Of a stretch of DNA of 64,000 nucleotides, positions 53,971 through 61,249 are shown in pieces. This DNA comes from Umezawaea sp049997955 (GTDB lineage Bacteria; Actinomycetota; Actinomycetes; Mycobacteriales; Pseudonocardiaceae), in assembly GCA_049997955.1 (NCBI GenBank), contig JAEBDY010000002.1, positions 62,001-126,000 of the forward strand, written 5' to 3'. Position 1 is the stretch's first letter; each line of letters opens with the position of its first letter. The notes under the pieces are model-generated. The model saw nothing but the letters and a program-made list of their open reading frames with translations, had not been told where the DNA came from and searched no databases. The translations under genes and the position numbers were made by a program.

Positions 53971-54708
53971 GTGATCACGGCACCCGTTCAGCTCACGGAC
54001 CTCATCGTCACCGTCGCGTCCGAGCACACGGCGGTGCTCGACCGGCTGACCGCCGCGGTGCTGCTCAGCAGGCACCTGGACGAACTGGGCGACCACCTGA
54101 TCGGGCACTTCGTGGACGAGGCCCGACGGTGCGGCGCGTCGTGGACGGACATCGGCGAGAGCCTGGGCGTGAGCAAGCAGGCCGCGCAGAAGCGGTTCGT
54201 GCCGCGGGAGTCGCCCGACGCCGAAGCGCTGTCGAAGCCGTCGTTCGACCGGTACACGGAACGGGCGCGGCGGGTCGTGGTGCTGGCGCGGCACCACGCG
54301 CGGTTCAGCGAGACCATCGGGACCGAGCACCTGCTGCTCGGCCTGCTCGACGAGTCGCACGGGTTGGGCGCCAAGACGATCCACCACCTGGAGGCGGCCG
54401 AGGGCAGCACGCGGATGACGCTGCTGCTGAAGCTCGACAAGACCAGCAGGCAGCCCTCGGAGCAGCAGCCGTTCACCACGCACTGCAAGAAGGCGCTGGA
54501 ACTGGCGGTGCGGGAGGCGCTACGGCTCGGGCACAGCTTCGTCGGGACCGAACACCTGCTGCTCGGCCTGCTCGCCGAGGGCGCCGGGACGGCGGCGGGG
54601 GTGCTGGCCGACACCGGGGTCGAGCGCGAGGCGGCGGAGGTCCACGTCGTCGGGGAGATCAACGCGGCCATCAGCCGCGCGCAGCACCGGGCGCTTCCAG
54701 GAGCCTGA
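53971..54708 (+). CDS. Clp N-terminal-domain protein with N-terminal HTH (245 aa)
   Basis: Contains a helix-turn-helix at about residues 55-75 (GASWTDIGESLGVSKQAAQK), then two Clp-N repeats (TIGTEHLLLGLLDESHGLGA and SFVGTEHLLLGLLAEGAGT), but no ATPase. Such proteins act as regulators, possibly sensing protein damage (inference). The double CGTCAAC operator in its promoter suggests autoregulation by its own HTH. Confidence 0.85.
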   Translation: MITAPVQLTDLIVTVASEHTAVLDRLTAAVLLSRHLDELGDHLIGHFVDEARRCGASWTDIGESLGVSKQAAQKRFVPRESPDAEALSKPSFDRYTERARRVVVLARHHARFSETIGTEHLLLGLLDESHGLGAKTIHHLEAAEGSTRMTLLLKLDKTSRQPSEQQPFTTHCKKALELAVREALRLGHSFVGTEHLLLGLLAEGAGTAAGVLADTGVEREAAEVHVVGEINAAISRAQHRALPGA

Positions 54709-54852
54709 GCAGTCGGTCACCTCGCGCCCGCCTTCCGCTGCGGGAGGTCGGGTTTCGGGACGGCGCGGCCGGTGGGGGCCTGGTCGGCGTGGACCGCCGG
54801 AGTGGGGAACGGCATGGCTCACACCGTGGCGAGCCCCCTGCTCAGCGGACAA

Positions 54853-54889
54853 CATCCCGTGGGATGGTCCCGGACCATCCCACGGGATG
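54853..54889. terminator. Bidirectional terminator between the Clp-N gene and hisA
   Basis: 18-bp perfect inverted repeat (54853-54870 with 54872-54889) between convergent genes. The preceding 54709-54852 holds nothing I can identify. Confidence 0.8.
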
Positions 54890-54927
54890 ACAACTCGTGA
54901 GCCTCGACCGGGCAGGGCCCGATCGGT

Positions 54928-55686
54928 CTACCCGAGGGGTCGGCTGTCCGCGGACGCGCGGACGGCGGCCAGGGCTTCGGGCAGCGTGAAGTTGCCCGCG
55001 TACAGCGCCTTGCCGATGATCGTGCCCTCGACGCCGTCGCGGGACAGCGCGGCGAGCGCGATCAGGTCGTCCACACTGGACACTCCGCCGGACGCGATGA
55101 CCGGCGCGTCGGTGCGCGCGCAGACGTCCCGCAGCAGCTCGATGTTCGGACCCTGGAGCATGCCGTCGCGGCCGACGTCGGTGACGACGTAGCGGGCGCA
55201 GCCGTCGCGGTCCAGCCGCTCCAGCACCTCCCACAGGTCGCCGCCGTCGGTCGTCCAGCCGCGGCCGGACACGCGGTGGCCGCGCTCGGTGATCCGCAGG
55301 TCGAGGCCGACGGCGATCTTCTCGCCGTGCTCGGACACGACCTTCGCGCACCACTCGGGGTTCTCGATCGCGGCCGTGCCCAGGTTGACCCTGGCGCAGC
55401 CGGTCGAGAGGGCCGCGGCGAGCGACTCGTCGTCGCGGATGCCACCGGACAGCTCGACGTCCACGTCGAGCTCGCCGACGACGCGCGCCAGCAGCTCGCG
55501 GTTGCTGCCGCGACCGAAGGCGGCGTCGAGGTCGACCAGATGCACCCACTCGGCGCCGTCGCGCTGCCAGGCGAGGGCGGCGTCCAGCGGTTCGCCGTAG
55601 TTGGTCTCGGTGCCGGCTTCGCCCTGTACGAGCCGGACGGCACGGCCGTCCACCACGTCAACGGCCGGGAGCAGCGTGAATGTCAC
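54928..55686 (-). CDS. priA: Bifunctional HisA/TrpF isomerase, PriA (252 aa)
   Basis: Isomerises both ProFAR (histidine pathway) and phosphoribosyl-anthranilate (tryptophan pathway). The first catalytic Asp is in LLPAVDVVDG, the second in VVTDVGRDGML; phosphate loops ELSGGIRDDESL and ASGGVSSVDDL. In actinobacteria the hisA position is occupied by the dual-function PriA, and no trpF lies in the trp cluster here, so dual function is likely (established for the clade; inferred for this gene). Coupled to hisH upstream. Confidence 0.9.
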   Translation of the reverse strand: MTFTLLPAVDVVDGRAVRLVQGEAGTETNYGEPLDAALAWQRDGAEWVHLVDLDAAFGRGSNRELLARVVGELDVDVELSGGIRDDESLAAALSTGCARVNLGTAAIENPEWCAKVVSEHGEKIAVGLDLRITERGHRVSGRGWTTDGGDLWEVLERLDRDGCARYVVTDVGRDGMLQGPNIELLRDVCARTDAPVIASGGVSSVDDLIALAALSRDGVEGTIIGKALYAGNFTLPEALAAVRASADSRPLG

Positions 55687-55696
55687 GCCATTCAGC

Positions 55697-56329
55697 CTAG
55701 TTCAAGGTGCTCAGCCAGTTCTCCAGCAGGTGCGCGCCCGCGTCGCCGGACTTCTCCGGGTGGAACTGGGTCGCCCACAGCGGCCCGTTCTCCACCGCCG
55801 CCACGAAGTCCGTGCCGTGCTCGGCCCACGTGACCAGGGGCGGCCTGATGACGTCCGACGGCTCCAGCTCCCACTTGCGCACGCCGTAGGAGTGCACGAA
55901 GTAGAACCGGGTGTCGGTGGGCAGACCGGCGAACAGCTTCGTCCCCTCGGCCGGGCGGACGGTGTTCCAGCCCATGTGCGGCACGATCGGCGCGTCCAGC
56001 CGCTCGACCGTGCCCGGCCACTCGCCGCAGCCCTCGGTGAGCACGCCGTGCTCGATGCCGCGGTCGAACAGGATCTGCATCCCGACGCACACGCCGAGCA
56101 CCGGACGGCCGCCCGCGAGGCGTTCGCCGATCATCCGGCCGCCGCGGATGGCGTTGAGCTGGTCCATGCAGGCCGCGTACGCGCCGACGCCGGGCACCAG
56201 CAGGCCGTCGGCTTCGCGCACGGCTGCGCGGTCGGCCGTCACCTCCACGTCGGCGCCGACGCGCTGGAGAGCGCGCTCGACCGAGCGGAGGTTGCCGGAT
56301 CCGTAGTCCAATACGACGACTCGTGCCAC
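55697..56329 (-). CDS. hisH: Imidazole glycerol phosphate synthase, glutamine amidotransferase subunit (210 aa)
   Basis: Class I amidotransferase supplying ammonia to HisF. Catalytic Cys81 in GVCVGMQ, and His/Glu in TQFHPEKSG. YGSGNLRSV near the N-terminus is typical. 10 nt before priA, after the unknown gene at 56339. Confidence 0.96.
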   Translation of the reverse strand: MARVVVLDYGSGNLRSVERALQRVGADVEVTADRAAVREADGLLVPGVGAYAACMDQLNAIRGGRMIGERLAGGRPVLGVCVGMQILFDRGIEHGVLTEGCGEWPGTVERLDAPIVPHMGWNTVRPAEGTKLFAGLPTDTRFYFVHSYGVRKWELEPSDVIRPPLVTWAEHGTDFVAAVENGPLWATQFHPEKSGDAGAHLLENWLSTLN

Positions 56330-56338
56330 GCGTCCAGG

Positions 56339-56851
56339 TTAGGTCAGCGGCGGTTCGGGCGGCGCCGCGCCCTGCGTGACCGGGACGACGGGCAGCAGGG
56401 TGTTGATCGGCAGGTCGGCCAACCCGGTGCGCGCCGACGGCAGCCCGGCCACGTGGGTGTCCGCGCGACCCTCGTCGACCAGGCCGACGACCTGGGTCAC
56501 GTCGGCCGTGAGGTCCGTCTCACCGCGTTCCCGCCCCTTGAGCAGCCACCACGTGATCGGGCCGGTCAGCCGCATCGCGGAGGGCAGGGAGCCGCGGTAG
56601 GTGGTGCGGACGCCGTCCGAGCCGACCCGCGTCGCCCCGGCCCACCGCAGCACCAGCGCCGTGCCGCCGATCTCCCGACACCGCTCGGCCAGCCTCAGCG
56701 CCGCCGCGAAACCGCCTTGCCGCGCGGGCAGCAGCACCGTGCCGGAGGTCACGGGCACCAGCGCGGCCGGGCCCGAGCCCTCCCGGTGCAGGGCTCGTTG
56801 CAGTTCCGCCGTGGGTGCTGCGGTCCAGATCAGGGTTCTCGGCACTCTCAC
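56339..56851 (-). CDS. Uncharacterised protein in a his/transketolase operon (170 aa)
   Basis: No family recognised. Basic/hydrophobic protein with VLRWAGATRVGSDGVRTTYR and GPITWWLLKGRERGE; no signal peptide or membrane span. The GTG at 56851 is 9 nt after the transketolase stop and the stop is 9 nt before hisH, so it is probably in one operon with both. Confidence 0.7.
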   Translation of the reverse strand: MRVPRTLIWTAAPTAELQRALHREGSGPAALVPVTSGTVLLPARQGGFAAALRLAERCREIGGTALVLRWAGATRVGSDGVRTTYRGSLPSAMRLTGPITWWLLKGRERGETDLTADVTQVVGLVDEGRADTHVAGLPSARTGLADLPINTLLPVVPVTQGAAPPEPPLT

Positions 56852-56860
56852 AGGGCTAGA

Positions 56861-57757
56861 TCATGCCTGACCCCCGTGACCGAACATCCGCCGCACGGCC
56901 GCCGCGACCCCCAGCGCGTCGAGGTCGTGCGCGGCGTCGTGGTCCTCCGCCGTGCCGTACGCGCGCAGTTCGGCTTCTCGTTGCACGCCAAGGGATCGCA
57001 CCCGTGCGGGTAGATCGGCCAACGCCTCGGTCACCAGGCGGGTCGACGTGCCCTCCAGGTACGGCTCGACCAGCAGCACGTCGGCGTGGTCGGCGGCGTG
57101 CACGGCCCGGCGCAGGCCCTCGGCGTCGAACGGGCGCACGGTCGCCGCGTAGAGCACCGTCACGTCGGTGTCGGCGGTCGCCTCCAGCACCGGGTCCAGC
57201 ACCGGCCCGACGGCCAGCACCACGCCCAGCCGCCCCCTGCGGACCACGGTGAACCCCTCCGCCACCGGGTACGCACGGGCGTTGACGCGCAGCGAAAGCC
57301 GCAGGTAGACCCGGTCGTCCGAGGCGAGCGCGGCGCGCAGCAGCGGTACGACCTCGTCCGGGTGGCCGGGCACGTGCACGGTCCAGCCCGGCAACGTGTC
57401 GACCAGCGCCACGTCGCCGGGCGCCTGGTGCGTCCGCCCCCAGCCGGGGTCGTCGTAGGAGCCGCCGATGCTCACCAGCACTCCCCCGACGTCCTGGTGG
57501 CCGAAGTCGAGCTTGACCTGCTCGAAGGGGCGCTCGACCAGGAACGGCGCGTAGCTGTGCACGACCGGCCGGAGCCCGCTGAGCGCCAGCCCCGCCCCCA
57601 CGCCGACCATCGCCTGCTCGCGGATGCCGACGTTGATCACCCGATCGGTGGCCGGGAAGACGTCCCGCGAGATCTCCGCGAGCACGACCACCACCCGCGG
57701 ATCCGTCTTCATCGCCTCGGTCACGGTCCGGGCGAACGCCTCGCGCATGGTGGTCAT
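56861..57757 (-). CDS. Split transketolase, C-terminal (pyrimidine-binding) subunit (298 aa)
   Basis: Holds the Pyr domain and the C-terminal transketolase domain: FPATDRVINVGIREQAMVGV has the conserved Glu that activates thiamine diphosphate. Works as a heteromer with the N-terminal half encoded immediately upstream; the ATG at 57757 overlaps that gene's stop (ATGA). Substrate range is unknown; split transketolases occur in primary and secondary metabolism. Confidence 0.88.
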   Translation of the reverse strand: MTTMREAFARTVTEAMKTDPRVVVVLAEISRDVFPATDRVINVGIREQAMVGVGAGLALSGLRPVVHSYAPFLVERPFEQVKLDFGHQDVGGVLVSIGGSYDDPGWGRTHQAPGDVALVDTLPGWTVHVPGHPDEVVPLLRAALASDDRVYLRLSLRVNARAYPVAEGFTVVRRGRLGVVLAVGPVLDPVLEATADTDVTVLYAATVRPFDAEGLRRAVHAADHADVLLVEPYLEGTSTRLVTEALADLPARVRSLGVQREAELRAYGTAEDHDAAHDLDALGVAAAVRRMFGHGGQA

Positions 57758-58434
57758 CGGACCTCCGCCACGACCGCGAGCGGCGTGCCGACGTGCGGCG
57801 TGAGGAACGCCCCGTGCAGCGCGTCCTGGTCGCGACCGTCCACTGTGGTCGCTTCCCAGCCCTCGACCGCGAAGCGGGCGGCGACTCCGCCCGGCCAGCC
57901 GTGCGTGCCGGACCGGTTGTCCACGACCACGACGGTCAGCCGCTCCAGCCCGAGCCTGCCCGCCAGCGCGATCGCCTCGTGGTTGCTGCCCTCGTCCAGC
58001 TCACCGTCGCCGACCAGCACGACCACGCGCTGCTCCCCGCCCTGGAGCCCCAGCCCGAGCGCCACCCCCACGGCGATCGGCAGGCCGTGGCCGAGCGACC
58101 CGCTGCCGATCTCCACGCCGGGCACCAGGACGCGGTCCGGGTGCAGGCCCAGCGGTGAGTCCCACCCGGTCCACGTGTCCAAAAGGGACGGATCGAGGAA
58201 CCCCTTCGCCGCCAGCACCGCGTAGTACGCCATCGGCCCGTGCCCCTTGGACAGCAGGAAGCGGTCCCGTCCCGGATCGTCGACCCGGTCCGGCGCCACG
58301 TCCAGCACGCGGTCGTAGAGCACCCACAGCACGTCCAGGGTCGACGCCGCCGCCCAGTCGTGCTTCTCGTCGCCGGTCATCCTGCCGTACAGCGCCGGGA
58401 GGTCGGCGAAACCCATTTCCCTCGTCACCGTCAT
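57754..58434 (-). CDS. Split transketolase, N-terminal (PP-binding) subunit (226 aa)
   Basis: Thiamine diphosphate-binding half with the metal/pyrophosphate motif VGDGELDEGSNHEA and downstream VVVDNRSGTHG, and FLLSKGHGPMAYYAVLAAKG before it. I chose the ATG at 58434 (GGAGGGT at 7 nt) over an ATG at 58449 because the latter overlaps the SoxR-like operator. First gene of a likely transketolase(N)-transketolase(C)-unknown-hisH-priA operon. Confidence 0.88.
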   Translation of the reverse strand: MTVTREMGFADLPALYGRMTGDEKHDWAAASTLDVLWVLYDRVLDVAPDRVDDPGRDRFLLSKGHGPMAYYAVLAAKGFLDPSLLDTWTGWDSPLGLHPDRVLVPGVEIGSGSLGHGLPIAVGVALGLGLQGGEQRVVVLVGDGELDEGSNHEAIALAGRLGLERLTVVVVDNRSGTHGWPGGVAARFAVEGWEATTVDGRDQDALHGAFLTPHVGTPLAVVAEVR

Positions 58435-58448
58435 GCCAACACCCTCCA

Positions 58449-58468
58449 ACCTCGACTATGGTGGAGGT
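58449..58468. promoter_or_regulatory. SoxR-box-like operator between the transketolase and soxR genes
   Basis: ACCTCGAC-TATG-GTGGAGGT, 20-bp inverted repeat with one mismatch in 8-bp arms. SoxR operators are ACCTCAA-centred palindromes of this size lying between -35 and -10 of the controlled promoter. It is 14 nt from the transketolase ATG and 20 nt from the soxR GTG. Confidence 0.6.
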
Positions 58469-58488
58469 CAAGACGTAAGATCGACCGG

Positions 58489-58950
58489 GTGACCAAGTTG
58501 CCGGAGAGCCTGACCATCGGTCAGGTGGCCGAGCGCAGCGGTGTGCCGCACACCGCCCTGCGCTTCTACGAGGAGCGCGGACTGATCTCCTCGCACCGCA
58601 CATCGGGCAACCAGCGGAGGTACGCGCGGTCGGTGCTGCGGCGGCTGGCGTTCATCCGCACCGCCCAGCGCGTCGGCCTGAGCCTGGAGGACGTGCACGC
58701 CGCGCTGGCGACCCTGCCGGACGGCCGCACGCCGACCAAGGCCGACTGGAGCAGGCTGTCGCAGTCGTGGCAGGAGGAGCTGGACGCGCGGATCGACTCG
58801 CTGAACCGGCTGCGCGACCGGTTGACGTCGTGCATCGGCTGCGGGTGCCTGTCGCTGCGCAGCTGCTTCCTGCACAACTTCGACGACGCGCAGGCCGCGG
58901 ACGGCCCCGGCGCCCCGAAGCTGAAGGCCGTGACCGAGGGCGGCACCTGA
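58489..58950 (+). CDS. soxR: Redox-sensing MerR-family activator SoxR (153 aa)
   Basis: N-terminal MerR winged helix (LTIGQVAERSGVPHTALRFY, NQRRYARSVLRRLAFIR) and the [2Fe-2S] motif CIGCGCLSLRSC with Cys115, 118, 120 and 126. SoxR activates transcription when its cluster is oxidised by redox-cycling compounds. GTG at 58489. Lies back-to-back with the lectin gene (2 nt) and divergent from the transketolase. Confidence 0.93.
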   Translation: MTKLPESLTIGQVAERSGVPHTALRFYEERGLISSHRTSGNQRRYARSVLRRLAFIRTAQRVGLSLEDVHAALATLPDGRTPTKADWSRLSQSWQEELDARIDSLNRLRDRLTSCIGCGCLSLRSCFLHNFDDAQAADGPGAPKLKAVTEGGT

Positions 58951-58951
58951 G

Positions 58952-59494
58952 CTACTCCCCGTCGAGCCGCCAGTGGTGGTCGTCCTCGTCGCTGCAGTGC
59001 CAGAGCGTGAGCCGCGCGTCGTTCCTGCCGGTGCCGAAGCCATCCACGTCGAGGCAGAGCGAACTGGCCAGGTTGACGATCCACACGGCGTCCGTGCCCG
59101 GTCTGCGGACGAGGAAGAACAGCTGGTTGTCCTGGGCCGTCCGGCACTTGAACTCGCCGACCTTCGTACCGGGCCGCACCGCGCCGAAGTCCGGCAGGTC
59201 GAGGCACAGCCCGTCGACGGCGTTCGAGATCGAGTACGTCAGCCGCTTGCTCGGCGACCGCCCCTCGTAGCGCACGACCCAGCGCTGGTTGTCGCGCGCG
59301 CTGCCGTCGCAGGTGAACTGGTTGACCGGCCCGTCCGGCGTGCCGGCCCCGTACCCCGGCACGTCCGCGCACCTGCCGGTCCGCACGTTGTGCAGCAGCA
59401 CCGACCGGTCCGGTTCGAGCACCTGGTGCGACGCGGTGAGGCCGAACACGGCGAGCACACCCGACAGCAGCAGACCGAAGACACGAAGCAGCAC
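58952..59494 (-). CDS. Secreted ricin-type (beta-trefoil) lectin (180 aa)
   Basis: Signal peptide (LRVFGLLLSGVLAVFGLTA) followed by one beta-trefoil with three QxW-like repeats (DNQRWVV, DNQLFFL, DHHWRL) and matching CxD/CLDL strands (CADVPGYG, CLDLPDFG, CLDVDGFG). Sugar binding is likely; no catalytic domain. GTG at 59494 chosen for the signal peptide. Convergent with soxR, 1 nt apart. Confidence 0.85.
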   Translation of the reverse strand: MLLRVFGLLLSGVLAVFGLTASHQVLEPDRSVLLHNVRTGRCADVPGYGAGTPDGPVNQFTCDGSARDNQRWVVRYEGRSPSKRLTYSISNAVDGLCLDLPDFGAVRPGTKVGEFKCRTAQDNQLFFLVRRPGTDAVWIVNLASSLCLDVDGFGTGRNDARLTLWHCSDEDDHHWRLDGE

Positions 59495-59591
59495 GCACCC
59501 CACCCCCGTGGACGCCCTCCCCGACGTCCAGCGCCAGGCTACTGCGGAAACCGGTGGCGGGGTCGGGATCCGGCGTGCTGAGCTGTGCGGC

Positions 59592-60134
59592 ATGCAAGAG
59601 AAGGACATCGTCCGCTTGTCCAAGCGGCTTTCCAGACACCTCCGACACGCACCGGAGGAGATCGGCCTGCGCCTGGACGCCGCGGGCTGGGTCGACATCG
59701 ACGACCTGCTCACCGCACTCGGCCGAGGCGTGACCCGCGCCCAGCTGGTGGAGGTGGTGGAGCAGAACGACAAGAAGCGCTTCGCGATCGACGGCGACCG
59801 GATCCGGGCCAGCCAGGGCCACAGCGTGGCCGTGGACCTCGACCTGCCGGTCTCCGAACCGCCGGCGGTGCTCTACCACGGGACCGTGGGCCGGGTGCTG
59901 CCCGAGATCCACCGCGACGGGCTGCGCCCGATGAACCGGCACGACGTGCACCTGTCCGCGACCGTGGAGACCGCGCAGCGCGTGGGGGCGCGGCGGGGGA
60001 AACCCGTGGTGCTGGTGGTCGACGCGGCCGCGATGCGGGCGGACGGGCACGAGTTCCGGGTCAGCGCCAACGGCGTCTGGCTGGCGGCCGCCGTGCCGCC
60101 GGAGTACCTGTCGGAGCTCGCGGCGGGGCCGTGA
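59592..60134 (+). CDS. kptA: RNA 2'-phosphotransferase KptA/Tpt1 family (180 aa)
   Basis: NAD-dependent enzyme that removes a 2'-phosphate from RNA in eukaryotic tRNA splicing; its bacterial role is unknown. Landmarks: LSKRLSRHLRHAPEEIGLRL, the DAAGWVDIDDLL winged domain, YHGTVGRVLPEIHRDGLRPM, DVHLSATVETAQRVGARRGK and a later DGHEFRVSANGVWLA. ATG at 59592. Confidence 0.93.
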   Translation: MQEKDIVRLSKRLSRHLRHAPEEIGLRLDAAGWVDIDDLLTALGRGVTRAQLVEVVEQNDKKRFAIDGDRIRASQGHSVAVDLDLPVSEPPAVLYHGTVGRVLPEIHRDGLRPMNRHDVHLSATVETAQRVGARRGKPVVLVVDAAAMRADGHEFRVSANGVWLAAAVPPEYLSELAAGP

Positions 60135-60189
60135 CCACGGGCGGGTGCGACGCTGGCGACCACTCGTCGAACGACCCGGAGGTGGCCCC

Positions 60190-60498
60190 TTGGCAGCACG
60201 AACGCCGATCGCGCGCCGTTCCGTTCGCGCGGTGCCGATCGACGACCACGACCGGTTGGTGGTGGTCAAGCGGACCAAGGCCGACCGGCCCGTCTACTGG
60301 AGACCGCAGGTGGCGGTGTGGAGCCCGAGGATGCGGACCGGTGCGGGGCACCACGACCCGACCAGGGGCGGGTTCGAGACGGACGTGATCGCCCTGACCG
60401 CCGTCGCGGAGATCGACCTCCGCCCGCCGGAGCCGCGCGACTTCCTGGTCGCGAACGCCGAGGCGCTGCTGGCGGAGGCCGACCTGCTCGGGAGCTAG
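60190..60498 (+). pseudogene. NUDIX hydrolase remnant lacking the Nudix box (102 codons)
   Basis: The N-terminal strand ARRSVRAVPIDDHDRLVVVK and C-terminal DLRPPEPRDFLVANAEALL are those of a NUDIX hydrolase, but the central catalytic GX5EX7REUXEEXGU segment is absent; the text jumps from PVYWRPQ to a short RMRTGAGHHDP stretch. About 40-50 residues are missing without a frameshift. TTG at 60190 has GGAGGTGG at 5 nt. Non-functional as a NUDIX enzyme unless it has a new role. Confidence 0.6.
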
Positions 60499-60650
60499 AG
60501 GATCCAGGCCACGGCGCCGCCGACGGCGACCACCGCGAAGACGATCAGCACGACCGCGACGGCCTTGGCGGTCTTCCAGGTGCTGTACACGCCACCGAGC
60601 AGGAAGCCCGCGAGGGCCAGCAGCCCGATGGCGACGTACTCCTTCGGCAT
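60495..60650 (-). CDS. 51-aa two-span membrane protein coupled to hisB
   Basis: Starts MPKEYVAIGLLALAGFLLGG, short polar turn (STWKTAKAV), then a second hydrophobic helix ending AVAWIL. Its ATG overlaps the hisB stop by one base (TAATG), strong evidence of translation. Below usual gene-finding length limits. Function unknown. Confidence 0.65.
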   Translation of the reverse strand: MPKEYVAIGLLALAGFLLGGVYSTWKTAKAVAVVLIVFAVVAVGGAVAWIL

Positions 60651-61249
60651 TACAGGACGCCCTTGGTGGACGGCACGCCCGCCACCCGCGGGTCCGGTTC
60701 GACGGCTGCGCGGAGGGCCCGTGCGATGGCCTTGAACTCGGCCTCGGTGATGTGGTGCGGGTCGCGGCCGTACTCGACGCGGACGTGCAGCGCGATCTGC
60801 GCGTGGAACGCGAGCGAGTCGAAGACGTGGCGGTTCAGCACGAACGGGTAGTTGCCGCCGATGGTGAAGGTGTTGAACTGCTCCGGCTCGCCGGTGTGCA
60901 CGCAGTACGGGCGACCGGAGACGTCGACCGCCGCGTGCGCGAGGGTCTCGTCCATGGGGATCCAGCAGTCGCCGAACCGGCGGATGCCCTTCTTGTCGCC
61001 CAACGCCTCGCGCAGCGCCTGGCCGAGCACGATCGCGACGTCCTCCACGGTGTGGTGGGCGTCGATCTCGACGTCGCCCGTCGCGCGGACGACGAGGTCG
61101 AAGCTGCCGTGCACACCGAAGGCGGTGAGCATGTGGTCGTAGAACGGGACCCCGGTGCCGATCTCGACCTGACCGGTGCCGTCGAGGTCGATCTCGACGT
61201 ACACCGACGATTCACTGGTGGCGCGCTCCACCTTGCCGACCCGACTCAC
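60650..61249 (-). CDS. hisB: Imidazoleglycerol-phosphate dehydratase (199 aa)
   Basis: Mn-dependent dehydratase; metal ligands in FYDHMLTAFGVHG, DAHHTVEDVAI and HHITEAEFKAIA. Monofunctional. GTG at 61249 overlaps the hisC stop (GTGA). Confidence 0.97.
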   Translation of the reverse strand: MSRVGKVERATSESSVYVEIDLDGTGQVEIGTGVPFYDHMLTAFGVHGSFDLVVRATGDVEIDAHHTVEDVAIVLGQALREALGDKKGIRRFGDCWIPMDETLAHAAVDVSGRPYCVHTGEPEQFNTFTIGGNYPFVLNRHVFDSLAFHAQIALHVRVEYGRDPHHITEAEFKAIARALRAAVEPDPRVAGVPSTKGVL

